This document shows, piece by piece, positions 18,996-27,046 of a stretch of DNA of 64,000 bases. The DNA comes from Polaribacter sp. BAL334. GTDB taxonomy: Bacteria > Bacteroidota > Bacteroidia > Flavobacteriales > Flavobacteriaceae. A model generated the notes under the pieces. It saw only the letters and a list, made by a program, of their open reading frames with translations, searched no databases and was not told where the DNA came from. Location of the stretch: the NCBI RefSeq assembly GCF_015767435.1, contig NZ_JADWOV010000269.1, positions 1-64,000 on the forward strand, written 5' to 3'. Each line of letters starts with the position of its first letter. Within the stretch, counting starts at the first letter, position 1. The position numbers and the translations under genes were made by a program.

Positions 18996-19580
18996 ATGAA
19001 CATATTAATTTTAGACAATTACGATTCGTTTACATACAACCTAGTTCACATGGTTGAAAAAATTACTGGGAATTTTCCATCAGTTTTTAGAAACGATGAA
19101 ATCAGTATTGAAAATGTGGGCAATTATGATATGATTGTATTGTCTCCTGGACCTGGAATCCCTGATGAAGCAGGAATTTTAAAAGAAGTCATCAAAACCT
19201 ATGCTGGAAAAATACCAATTTTTGGAGTTTGTTTGGGATTACAAGCAATTACAGAAGTTTTTGGTGGAAAAATTGTCAATTTGGATGATGTTTTTCATGG
19301 AGTTGCCACAGAAATGACAGTGACAGATTCATCAGCAATTATTTTTAAAGACGTTTCTGAAAAATTTATGGCAGCACGTTATCATTCTTGGGCAGCTTCT
19401 GATGAAGGTTTTCCAGCAGAAATAACAATTACTGCAAGAGATGAAGATGGGGGAATTCAAGCTTTAGAACACAAAGTATTCAATATGAGCGCAGTACAAT
19501 TTCATCCAGAATCAATTTTGACAGATGTTGGTGAGCAATTGGTTCGAAATTTTATAGACAATGCAAAAGCTAAAAGCTAA
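18996..19580 (+). CDS. trpG: Anthranilate synthase glutamine amidotransferase component
   Basis: Class I glutamine amidotransferase that supplies ammonia to TrpE. 194 residues. It has NYDSFTYNLVH, the oxyanion motif SPGPGIP, the nucleophile elbow GVCLGLQ (Cys near 79) and the catalytic His/Glu in QFHPES. The start codon directly abuts repeat copy 1, so its ribosome binding region is repeat-derived. The last residues AKAKS are encoded by an AAAAGCTAAAAGCT spacer-type repeat. Confidence 0.96.
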   Translation: MNILILDNYDSFTYNLVHMVEKITGNFPSVFRNDEISIENVGNYDMIVLSPGPGIPDEAGILKEVIKTYAGKIPIFGVCLGLQAITEVFGGKIVNLDDVFHGVATEMTVTDSSAIIFKDVSEKFMAARYHSWAASDEGFPAEITITARDEDGGIQALEHKVFNMSAVQFHPESILTDVGEQLVRNFIDNAKAKS

Positions 19581-19604
19581 AATCCGAATGCCAAAAGCTA
19601 TATA
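19563..19604. repeat. AAAAGCTAAAAGCT spacer repeat at the trpG end
   Basis: Short copies of AAAAGCTAAAAGCTAAAATC and GCCAAAAGCTATA span the trpG stop codon and the gap to trpD. It is the same vocabulary as the degenerate intergenic family found elsewhere in the window. Confidence 0.5.
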
Positions 19605-20600
19605 ATGAAAGAAATATTAAACAAATTATACAATCACGAAAGATTATCAAAATCGGAAGCGAAACAAGTTTTACAAGACATTGCTGCTGAGAAATTTAAT
19701 GAAGCACATTTGGCTTCTTTTATGACGGTTTTTATGATGCGTCCAATTTCGGTTGAGGAACTTGCGGGTTTTAGAGATGCTTTGAAAGAATTGGCAATTC
19801 AACTCGATTTTTCAGATTTTAACACGATTGATATTGTTGGCACTGGTGGTGATGGAAAAAATACGTTTAATATTTCTACATTGACGTCATTTGTGGTTGC
19901 TGGAACTGGACAAAAAGTTGCAAAACATGGAAATTATTCTCTTTCTTCACAATCTGGTTCTTCTGATATGTTGGAAAGTTTTGGTTATCAATTCACGAAT
20001 GATGAACATATTTTGAAAAATCAACTAGAAAAAGCGAATATTTGTTTTTTACACGCGCCAAAATTTCATCCAGCAATGAAAGCTGTAGGACCCACTAGAA
20101 AAGCCTTAGCGTTAAAAACATTTTTTAATATTTTAGGTCCTTTAGTGAATCCAAGTTCTCCAAAAAATCATTTTTTAGGAACGTATAATTTAGAAGTGGC
20201 ACGTTTGTATCATTATATTTTACAAGAAGAAAATAGCAATTATGGAATCATTCATGCATTGGATGGTTATGACGAAATTTCATTGACAAGTGCTTTCAAA
20301 ATCTTCACTAAAACTGGCGAAAAAATGATTTCTCCTGAAGATTTAGGAATGAAAAGAATTCAACAGTCAGCCATTTTTGGAGGAAATTCTGTTTCTGAAG
20401 CTGCCACTATTTTTAAAACTATTTTAGATGGAAATGGAACAGATTCACAAAATAATGTTGTCTTGACAAATGCCGCTTTTGCACTTCAAATTGTGGATGA
20501 AAACAAGACTTTTGAAACCGCTTTTGAAGAAGCAAAAAATTCGCTTTTGGGATTAAAAGCAAAAAAAATAGTAGAAAAACTAGTAAGTATTCAAAAATGA
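19605..20600 (+). CDS. trpD: Anthranilate phosphoribosyltransferase
   Basis: Transfers phosphoribose from PRPP to anthranilate. 331 residues, family length. PRPP/anthranilate motifs are GTGGDGKNTFNIST near residue 81, KHGNYSLSSQSGSSDMLES near 105 and HPAMK..GPTRKALALKTFFNILGPLVNP. The usual KHGNRAxSSKSGSAD reads KHGNYSLSSQSGSSD, with Tyr for Arg. The stop overlaps the trpC start by 4 bp (ATGA). Confidence 0.96.
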   Translation: MKEILNKLYNHERLSKSEAKQVLQDIAAEKFNEAHLASFMTVFMMRPISVEELAGFRDALKELAIQLDFSDFNTIDIVGTGGDGKNTFNISTLTSFVVAGTGQKVAKHGNYSLSSQSGSSDMLESFGYQFTNDEHILKNQLEKANICFLHAPKFHPAMKAVGPTRKALALKTFFNILGPLVNPSSPKNHFLGTYNLEVARLYHYILQEENSNYGIIHALDGYDEISLTSAFKIFTKTGEKMISPEDLGMKRIQQSAIFGGNSVSEAATIFKTILDGNGTDSQNNVVLTNAAFALQIVDENKTFETAFEEAKNSLLGLKAKKIVEKLVSIQK

Positions 20601-21385
20601 CAATTCTAGATAAAATCATCGCATTCAAAAAAAAGGAAGTTGCCAAAATAAGAGCAGAAGTTCCTTTGAAAAAGTTACTGGAAAGTCCAAATTTTAACAG
20701 GGAAGTTTTTTCATTGGAAAAATCATTACTCGATTTGAATTCAACAGGAATTATTGCCGAATTCAAACGTCAATCGCCTTCAAAAGGAATCATCAATGAT
20801 AAAGTGAGTATTGCTGAAGTAACGCAAGGTTATTTGGATGCCAATGTTGCAGCACAATCCATTTTGACTGATATCTCTTTTTTTGGAGGAACCATGGCAG
20901 ATTTGATGGAAGCAAGAGTCATCAATCAGGAAAAACCAATTTTAAGAAAGGATTTTGTAGTGGACGGATTTCAAATTGTGGAAGCAAAAGCCATTGGCGC
21001 AGATGTTATTTTGTTGATTGCTTCTTGTTTGACGCCTCTTGAATTGAAAAATTTCGGAAAGTTAGCAAGAGAACTTGGTTTAGAGGTTTTGTATGAAGTG
21101 CATACCCAAGAAGATTTAGATAAAATGGGTGATTTAGATCATAAAATCATCGGAATTAACAATCGAAATTTGAAAACTTTTGAAGTTGATTTAGAACATT
21201 CTATCAAATTGGCCAATCAAATTCCTGATTCTTCTATCAAAGTTTCAGAAAGTGGCATTTCTGACCCAAGAATTATTACAGGTTTGAAAGAATATGGTTT
21301 TCAAGGATTTTTGATTGGCGAAAATTTCATGAAAGAAGAAAATCCTGGAGAAGCTTGCCAAGAATTTATCAATCAAATTAGATAA
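20597..21385 (+). CDS. trpC: Indole-3-glycerol phosphate synthase
   Basis: TIM-barrel enzyme that cyclises CdRP to indole-3-glycerol phosphate. 262 residues. Conserved EFKRQSPSKG (catalytic Lys), LRKDFVVDGFQIVEAKAIGADVILLI, LYEVHTQEDL, GINNRNLKTFEVDL and SESGI are present. It starts inside the trpD stop (ATGA overlap), so it is translationally coupled. Repeat copy 2 begins 2 bp after its stop codon. Confidence 0.97.
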   Translation: MTILDKIIAFKKKEVAKIRAEVPLKKLLESPNFNREVFSLEKSLLDLNSTGIIAEFKRQSPSKGIINDKVSIAEVTQGYLDANVAAQSILTDISFFGGTMADLMEARVINQEKPILRKDFVVDGFQIVEAKAIGADVILLIASCLTPLELKNFGKLARELGLEVLYEVHTQEDLDKMGDLDHKIIGINNRNLKTFEVDLEHSIKLANQIPDSSIKVSESGISDPRIITGLKEYGFQGFLIGENFMKEENPGEACQEFINQIR

Positions 21386-21386
21386 A

Positions 21387-21525
21387 AAGCCCATCTTAAC
21401 CTTCCCAAAGGGAAGGAATTCCAACACTTGATAAAATATTTTTAAAAAAAGAATAAGTTTTGAATAATAAAAAAGAAAATAAAACTCCTATTTCAGTTTT
21501 TCCCCCTTTAGGGGAAAGGGGGCTT
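21387..21525. repeat. Palindromic repeat element at the trpC-trpF junction (copy 2)
   Basis: 139 bp in the opposite orientation to copy 1. It opens with AAGCCCATCTTAACCTTCCC and an AAAGG-type hairpin (CCTTCCC-AAA-GGGAAGG), has an AT-rich middle, and closes with TTCCCCCTTTAGGGGAAAGG and GGGCTT. The right-hand part runs in frame into trpF and supplies codons of its N-terminus. Confidence 0.75.
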
Positions 21526-22206
21526 TTTCTAAAAGTTTGCGGAATGAAATTCACTGAAAATATCCAACAAGTTGCTGCATTGCAACCTGATTATTTGGGT
21601 TTTATTTTCTATGAAAAATCCAAAAGAAATTTTGAAGGCATCATTCCTGAACTCCCAAAAAACATCAAAAAAACAGGTGTTTTTGTCAATGAATACATAG
21701 AAATTGTGGTTTCTTTGGTGGAGGAATATCAATTGGAAGCTATTCAATTACATGGAGAAGAATTTGTGGAATACATCAAAGAATTGAAAAGCCAACTTGA
21801 ATTAAGTCAAGAATTATATCAAAATGAAAATTCTAAATTAGGTAAAAAAAAGGCCATTGAAATTATCAAAGTTTTTAGCATCAAAGACCATTTTGATTTT
21901 GAAATTTTAAATTCTTATGTAGATGATGTTGATTATTTTTTGTTCGATACAAAAGGTGATGAAAAAGGTGGAAATGGGATTCATTTTAATTGGCAAATCT
22001 TGAAAAATTATCCATTTTCAAAACCATTTTTTTTAAGTGGTGGAATTGGTTTGGATGATGTTGAAAAGTTGCAAGAAATCCTGAATTTTAATTTGCCAAT
22101 TTACGCGTTAGATGTGAATAGTAAATTCGAAATTGAACCAGGAAAAAAGAATATTGAAGCATTAAAAAAGTTTAAAAATAACGTCATTAAGAACGTAGTG
22201 AAGTAA
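21460..22206 (+). CDS. trpF: Phosphoribosylanthranilate isomerase with repeat-derived ends
   Basis: TIM-barrel isomerase converting PRA to CdRP. The core runs from [27 protein letters not shown] sequence (catalytic Cys in KVCG) through [22 protein letters not shown] and FFLSGGIG. The only conventional start that keeps KVCG is TTG at 21460, inside repeat copy 2. The first ATG (21544) would remove the catalytic cysteine. The first 26 or so residues are therefore repeat-encoded, and the last residues NNVIKNVVK are encoded by another palindrome (22183-22248). At 248 residues it is longer than the usual 200-215. The exact start is uncertain. Confidence 0.9.
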   Translation: MNNKKENKTPISVFPPLGERGLFLKVCGMKFTENIQQVAALQPDYLGFIFYEKSKRNFEGIIPELPKNIKKTGVFVNEYIEIVVSLVEEYQLEAIQLHGEEFVEYIKELKSQLELSQELYQNENSKLGKKKAIEIIKVFSIKDHFDFEILNSYVDDVDYFLFDTKGDEKGGNGIHFNWQILKNYPFSKPFFLSGGIGLDDVEKLQEILNFNLPIYALDVNSKFEIEPGKKNIEALKKFKNNVIKNVVK

Positions 22207-22248
22207 TCTGCTTATTAAAAAACGGATTGCTTTGTTACTCGCAATGAC
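22183..22248. repeat. Palindromic GTCATTGCGAG-type repeat spanning the trpF stop
   Basis: Left arm GTCATTAAGAACGTAGTGAA continuing GTAATCTG; right arm, on the opposite strand, GTCATTGCGAGTAACAAAGC continuing AATCCG. The loop is short and A-rich. This is the look of the GTCATTGCGAGxxxxGAAGCAATC palindromes scattered through many Bacteroidota genomes. The left arm is coding (the end of trpF). Confidence 0.7.
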
Positions 22249-22264
22249 AGCAAAAAACAAAAAA

Positions 22265-23449
22265 ATGAAAGGTAAATTTCAACCAGATAAAAATGGCTAT
22301 TTTGGACAATTTGGAGGCGCATTTATTCCAGAATTGTTATATCCAAATGTAAAAGAATTAGAGGATAATTACATTCAAATTATTGAATCTGAGGAGTTTC
22401 AAAAAGAATACAAATCATTATTGAAAGATTTTGTTGGGCGCCCAAGTCCATTGTATTTTGCGAAACGTTTGTCTGAAAAATATGGCGCTCAAATATATCT
22501 GAAAAGAGAAGATTTGAATCATACAGGAGCTCACAAAATTAATAATACTATTGGTCAAATTTTAATTGCTCAAAAACTAGGAAAAACCAAGATTATTGCT
22601 GAAACTGGTGCAGGTCAACATGGTGTTGCCACTGCCACAGTTTGCGCTTTGATGGGTTTAGAATGTACTGTTTTTATGGGTGAAAAAGACATTGTTCGTC
22701 AAGCTCCAAACGTGGCAAGAATGAAAATGTTGGGCGCGAAAGTAGTTCCTGCAACAAGTGGTTCAAAAACGCTGAAAGATGCTACAAATGAAGCAATTAG
22801 ATATTGGATTCAACATCCAGAAACGTTTTATTTGATAGGTTCAGTTGTGGGTCCTCATCCACATCCAGATATGGTTGCTCGCTTGCAAGCTGTGATTTCC
22901 GAAGAAATGAAATGGCAACTAAAAGAGAAAACTGGCAATGAAAATCCAGATACCATTATTGCTTGTGTTGGAGGAGGAAGCAATGCTGCTGGCGCTTTTT
23001 ATCACTATATGGATGATGAAGAGGTTGAATTAATTGCAGTTGAAGCTGCTGGTTTGGGCGTGAATTCTGGAGAAAGTGCTGCAACTTCACAATTAGGGCA
23101 AGTGGGAATTATTCATGGAAGTAAAACCATTTTGATGCAAGATGAATATGGACAAATTGTAGAACCATATTCAATTTCTGCTGGATTGGATTATCCTGGA
23201 GTAGGACCTTTGCATGCTTTTTTGTTTGAAAGTGGCAGAGCAAAATTCATGAATGCAACTGACAAAGAAGCGTTGGATGCCGCTTTTGAATTAACAAAAA
23301 TTGAAGGAATCATTCCTGCTCTAGAAACGGCTCATGCATTGGCAGTTTTACCAAAAATGACACTCAGAAAAGACCAAGTAATTGTCATTAATTTATCAGG
23401 AAGAGGAGATAAAGATTTGGAGACTTTTATCAAACATTTAGAAGAATAG
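22265..23449 (+). CDS. trpB: Tryptophan synthase beta chain
   Basis: PLP enzyme joining indole and serine. 394 residues from the ATG at 22265 ([20 protein letters not shown]). A TTG 33 bp upstream lies inside the palindromic repeat and is not used here. The PLP lysine is in HTGAHKINN near 85, with [12 protein letters not shown], the phosphate loop CVGGGSNA, and GLDYPGVGP. It is followed after 3 bp by trpA, its partner for indole channelling. Confidence 0.97.
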   Translation: MKGKFQPDKNGYFGQFGGAFIPELLYPNVKELEDNYIQIIESEEFQKEYKSLLKDFVGRPSPLYFAKRLSEKYGAQIYLKREDLNHTGAHKINNTIGQILIAQKLGKTKIIAETGAGQHGVATATVCALMGLECTVFMGEKDIVRQAPNVARMKMLGAKVVPATSGSKTLKDATNEAIRYWIQHPETFYLIGSVVGPHPHPDMVARLQAVISEEMKWQLKEKTGNENPDTIIACVGGGSNAAGAFYHYMDDEEVELIAVEAAGLGVNSGESAATSQLGQVGIIHGSKTILMQDEYGQIVEPYSISAGLDYPGVGPLHAFLFESGRAKFMNATDKEALDAAFELTKIEGIIPALETAHALAVLPKMTLRKDQVIVINLSGRGDKDLETFIKHLEE

Positions 23450-23452
23450 ACC

Positions 23453-24223
23453 ATGAATTCAATAAAAAATATTTTTCAGACAAAAAATAGGGAGGTTTTA
23501 TCTATTTATTTTACTGCAGGTTTTCCAAATTTAGAAGATACAAAAACTGTTATTGAGGAATTGGAAAAAGCTGGAGTTGATTTTATCGAAGTTGGTTTGC
23601 CATATTCTGATCCATTAGCAGATGGTCCAACAATTCAAAATAGCAGTCAAAAAGCGTTGCAAAATGGTATCAATTTAGATATTGTTTTTGAGCAATTAAT
23701 GACCATTAAAAACTCTAATAAAACACCCTTAGTTTTGATGGGTTATTTGAATCAAATGTTGAAATATGGTGAAGATAAATTCTGTCAAAAGGTAGTTGAT
23801 TGTGGCATTGATACCGTTATTTTACCAGATTTACCCATGGTAGAATATGAAAATCATTATAGACATTTGTTTGAAAAATATGGCATCAATAATGTTTTTT
23901 TAATTACGCCACAAACTACTGAAGATAGAATCCGAAAAATAGATTCCTATTCTAAAAGTTTTATTTACATGGTTGCTTCAAGTTCAATTACAGGAGCAAA
24001 AGGAGAAATTTCTCAACAGCAAATTGATTATTTTCAGCGAATCAAATCCATGAATTTAAAGGGTAATTTGGTCATTGGTTTTGGTATTTCTGATCATAAA
24101 ACATTTTCAAAAGCGTGTGAATATGCCAATGGAGCCATTATAGGTTCCGCATTTATCAATTTTCTAGAAGAAAAAGGGATTGATAAAATTTATGAATTTA
24201 TAAGTTCTATAAGAAATAATTAA
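23453..24223 (+). CDS. trpA: Tryptophan synthase alpha chain
   Basis: Cleaves indole-3-glycerol phosphate and passes indole to TrpB. 256 residues. FTAGFPN, the catalytic Glu in FIEVGLPYSDPLADGP, PDLPMVEYE with the catalytic Asp, and GFGIS are present. Last gene of the operon; a strong terminator follows at 24240-24273. Confidence 0.97.
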   Translation: MNSIKNIFQTKNREVLSIYFTAGFPNLEDTKTVIEELEKAGVDFIEVGLPYSDPLADGPTIQNSSQKALQNGINLDIVFEQLMTIKNSNKTPLVLMGYLNQMLKYGEDKFCQKVVDCGIDTVILPDLPMVEYENHYRHLFEKYGINNVFLITPQTTEDRIRKIDSYSKSFIYMVASSSITGAKGEISQQQIDYFQRIKSMNLKGNLVIGFGISDHKTFSKACEYANGAIIGSAFINFLEEKGIDKIYEFISSIRNN

Positions 24224-24239
24224 TCTGATTTGCAATAAA

Positions 24240-24273
24240 AAAAAAGCGAAACTAATTTTAGTTTCGCTTTTTT
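24240..24273. terminator. Bidirectional terminator of the trp operon
   Basis: A long stem AAAAAAGCGAAACTA/TAGTTTCGCTTTTTT with a 4-nt loop, flanked by A and T runs. It serves trpA (plus) and the convergent plug-only gene (minus). Confidence 0.88.
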
Positions 24274-24292
24274 ATCTTTATAAAATTGATTT

Positions 24293-24919
24293 CTAGATCA
24301 TTGTAGTTACTTCAATAACCCCATTTGCGCCACGAATTCCATAAATGGCTGTTTCAGGACCTTTTAAAATTTTTATTTTAAGAATCGTTACAGGTACAAT
24401 TTGTGCAAAAGTTTCCTCATCTACTTGAACTCCGTTTAATATAAACAGGGGAGATTTATATTCTCTAAAATTACTTGCACCTCTAATGATGATTGAGTTT
24501 CTTGGAGTTACTTCAACTCCTGCAACTTTACCTCTTAAATAATCATAAATATCTCTAAATTGTATTGGATCTGCAATTTTTTCATTTGCTGTATCAACAA
24601 CATCGTCGTTTGTTGGTTTTTTAATATTGATAATCATATTTGGATTTCCTAAATATTTTACTGTTTGAACTCCAACCATTGGAGAGTAAACAGTAATTTC
24701 GATAGGTGCTTTTTTAATAATTGCTTTAAAGGTCCCAGATGCGTTCGCAACTCTATCTTGTTTCACATTATCCAATAAAATAACTGCTCCTGGAACAGGT
24801 TTGTTATTATAATCTTTGATAGTCAAATTTAGTTTAATAGTTTCTTCCTTTTCTTGAGAAAAAGTAATTGCTGAAATTAGAATTACAGCAATAAAAAATA
24901 TTTTTTTTAAGATTTTCAT
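24293..24919 (-). CDS. Plug-only TonB-receptor-like exported protein
   Basis: 208 residues: signal peptide (KKIFFIAVILISAITFS), a carboxypeptidase-regulatory-like beta-sandwich (LNLTIKDYNNKPVPGAVILLDN...GTFKAII), then a TonB receptor plug-like region (YDYLRGKVAGVEVT...IIIRGASNF...PLFILNGVQVDEE...KILKGPETAIYGIRGANGVIEVTT). The whole beta-barrel is absent and the frame ends cleanly. Such SusC-plug stand-alone proteins recur in Bacteroidota; the role is unknown. It could be a decayed receptor, but there is no barrel remnant downstream. Confidence 0.8.
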   Translation of the reverse strand: MKILKKIFFIAVILISAITFSQEKEETIKLNLTIKDYNNKPVPGAVILLDNVKQDRVANASGTFKAIIKKAPIEITVYSPMVGVQTVKYLGNPNMIINIKKPTNDDVVDTANEKIADPIQFRDIYDYLRGKVAGVEVTPRNSIIIRGASNFREYKSPLFILNGVQVDEETFAQIVPVTILKIKILKGPETAIYGIRGANGVIEVTTMI

Positions 24920-25062
24920 GATTGAAAAAATTTATAATTTGAAAATTGAATTAATCTTTGATAAGGTAAAAATACAGTATTATGTTTTTTTTAAGATATA
25001 AATTTTGTTAATTTTTAAAAATACAAGAATTTAGGAATCTAGTTTATATTCATTTTTAACAC

Positions 25063-26676
25063 CTAAAATACTTTTTCTCCATTTAAAAATGTTGAAATTA
25101 CTTTAGTTTTCGGAATTTCTTTCCCATCAAATTTCATAATATTTTGATTTAAAATCACAAAATCAGCAAATTTTCCGACTTCAATACTGCCTTTTTCAGT
25201 TTCTTCAAAGTTGGAATAAGCTGCCCAAATGGTCATTCCTTTCAAAGTTTCTTCTCTCGTCAAAGCATTTTCCATTTGAAATCCATTTTCAGGATAATTT
25301 GCGATATCTTTTCTAATGGTTGCTGCATAAAATGTCAAAAAAGGATTCACTTGTTCTACAGGAAAGTCTGTTCCTAAGGCAATTTTTCCATAATTTTTTA
25401 GCAAATCTTTGAAAGCATAAGCTCCTTTCATTCGTTCTTTTCCAATTCTATTTTCAGCCCAATACATGTCAGATGTTGCATGAGTTGGCTGAACTGAAGG
25501 TAAAATATTGTCAAAATTTTTAAAATCTTCTGGCGAAATAATTTGTGCATGCTCAATTCTCCAACGTCTATTTTTTTTGTTTTTAAGTACGTCTTTATAA
25601 ATTTTTACCAACCAAGTATTTGCAGAATCTCCAATGGCATGAGTGTTCATTTGATATTCTGAAGCCGCAATTTGTTTGGCAATTTCTTGATATCTTTCTG
25701 GGGAATAAATCAAGGCTCCAAAATGATTTTCTCTATCAGCATACGATTTGCGCATTGCAGCACCTCTTGAACCCAAAGCGCCATCACCATAAACCTTGAA
25801 AGAACGAACATTTAATTTTTCAGTTTTGATGATTCCTTTTTTGATAAAATAGTCAATTTGTGCTTGATTATCTCCAGAAACCATCGCATAAATTCTCATT
25901 TTTAAATCATTTGTTTGATGTAAACTGTCTATCAATTCTATCGTTTTTTGGTCAATTCCAGCATCATCAACAGTGGTTAAGCCATAAGAAAAACAGATTT
26001 TTTGAGCATCTAATAAAGCTTTAATAGCTTCTTGTTTTGTTGGTTCTGGAATTTTGATAAAATCCATTGCAGCATCAATCAAAATACCTGTCATTTTCCC
26101 ATTTTTTAAAATGATTTCTCCACCAGAAACTTTGGTGTTTTCATCAATTCCTGCCAAATTTATAGCAGCTTGATTTACCAAAAGTGCATGACCATCAACT
26201 CTGCCAATAGCAACTGGAATTGTTGGGAATAATGCGTCTAATTTTTCTTTCGTTGGAAATTCTTTGATTTCCCAATCATTTTGATCCCAACCACGACCAG
26301 TAATAAAATTGACGTTTTTTTCTTTTTGAAAAGCAACTAATTTTTCTAAGACTTCATCATAACTTTTGGTGCCTTCTAAACTCACTTTTTGCTGATCTAA
26401 ACCCATTCTATAAAAATGACAATGCGCATCAATCAAACCTGGAACAATGGTTTGATTTTTGGCATCAATCAAATTTTCTGATTGATACTTATCTTGAATT
26501 TCAGCATTTGAACCAACAGCTACAAATTTTCCATCTTTTATTGCAAAAGCTTCTGCAATTTCAAAAGAATCATTGACAGTATAAGTGGTTGAATTGATGA
26601 CAATGGTATCCACTTTTTCTTTCTGACAAGCAGTAAAAAAGAGAGAAATGAAGAATATAAAAATAATTTTTTTCAT
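25063..26676 (-). CDS. YtcJ-type amidohydrolase lipoprotein
   Basis: 537 residues, amidohydrolase family 3 (metal-dependent hydrolase). A lipobox (SLFFTAC, Cys near 17) predicts a lipoprotein anchored outside the inner membrane. Metal motif PGLIDAHCHFYRMG near 80-93, VGRVDGHALLVN, WRIEHAQI and LGTDFPVE follow in the usual order. The substrate is unknown. DoxX lies 4 bp upstream and an M28 peptidase just beyond, suggesting a three-gene operon with a peptide/amide-processing theme. Confidence 0.87.
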   Translation of the reverse strand: MKKIIFIFFISLFFTACQKEKVDTIVINSTTYTVNDSFEIAEAFAIKDGKFVAVGSNAEIQDKYQSENLIDAKNQTIVPGLIDAHCHFYRMGLDQQKVSLEGTKSYDEVLEKLVAFQKEKNVNFITGRGWDQNDWEIKEFPTKEKLDALFPTIPVAIGRVDGHALLVNQAAINLAGIDENTKVSGGEIILKNGKMTGILIDAAMDFIKIPEPTKQEAIKALLDAQKICFSYGLTTVDDAGIDQKTIELIDSLHQTNDLKMRIYAMVSGDNQAQIDYFIKKGIIKTEKLNVRSFKVYGDGALGSRGAAMRKSYADRENHFGALIYSPERYQEIAKQIAASEYQMNTHAIGDSANTWLVKIYKDVLKNKKNRRWRIEHAQIISPEDFKNFDNILPSVQPTHATSDMYWAENRIGKERMKGAYAFKDLLKNYGKIALGTDFPVEQVNPFLTFYAATIRKDIANYPENGFQMENALTREETLKGMTIWAAYSNFEETEKGSIEVGKFADFVILNQNIMKFDGKEIPKTKVISTFLNGEKVF

Positions 26677-26680
26677 GAGA

Positions 26681-27043
26681 TTATGAATTTAAATACACTA
26701 CATAAATTCCGTACATCAGCAAAAATTGTAACGGAATTCTGATGATTGCTATTTTTTTTGAACCAATAGCAGGTCTTTTTTTGGTGACATCCCAAATATG
26801 AATGGGTACTAAAAGTATCAATAATATGAAAATTCCTAAGGAAGCAATTTTATTGGTTTCAGAAAAAAACAACCCAAGTCCAAGACCAAATTCTACAACT
26901 CCAACTACATAATTCACTAATTTTTTAGGTAAAAAATCAGGAATAAAATGTTTGAAAAAATCAGGTTTGATGATGTGCATCATTCCTGCAAAACAGAAAA
27001 ATCCACCATAAATAATTTTTAAAATGAACACAGTTATTTCCAT
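26681..27043 (-). CDS. DoxX-family membrane protein
   Basis: 120 residues with four hydrophobic segments, matching small DoxX/DoxD-like proteins (GGFFCFAGMMHIIKPDFF, VVGVVEFGLGLGLF, WDVTKKRPAIGSKKIAIIRIPLQ). The physiological role is not known for this branch. It is tightly packed between the M28 peptidase (3 bp) and the amidohydrolase (4 bp), so it is probably cotranscribed. Confidence 0.85.
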   Translation of the reverse strand: MEITVFILKIIYGGFFCFAGMMHIIKPDFFKHFIPDFLPKKLVNYVVGVVEFGLGLGLFFSETNKIASLGIFILLILLVPIHIWDVTKKRPAIGSKKIAIIRIPLQFLLMYGIYVVYLNS

Positions 27044-27046
27044 AAT

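Noticed and set aside
21544..22206. ATG at 21544 as the trpF start
   Set aside because: It would delete KVCG, which carries the catalytic cysteine.
22232..22264. TTG start for trpB
   Set aside because: It lies in the palindromic repeat; the family N-terminus begins at the ATG at 22265.
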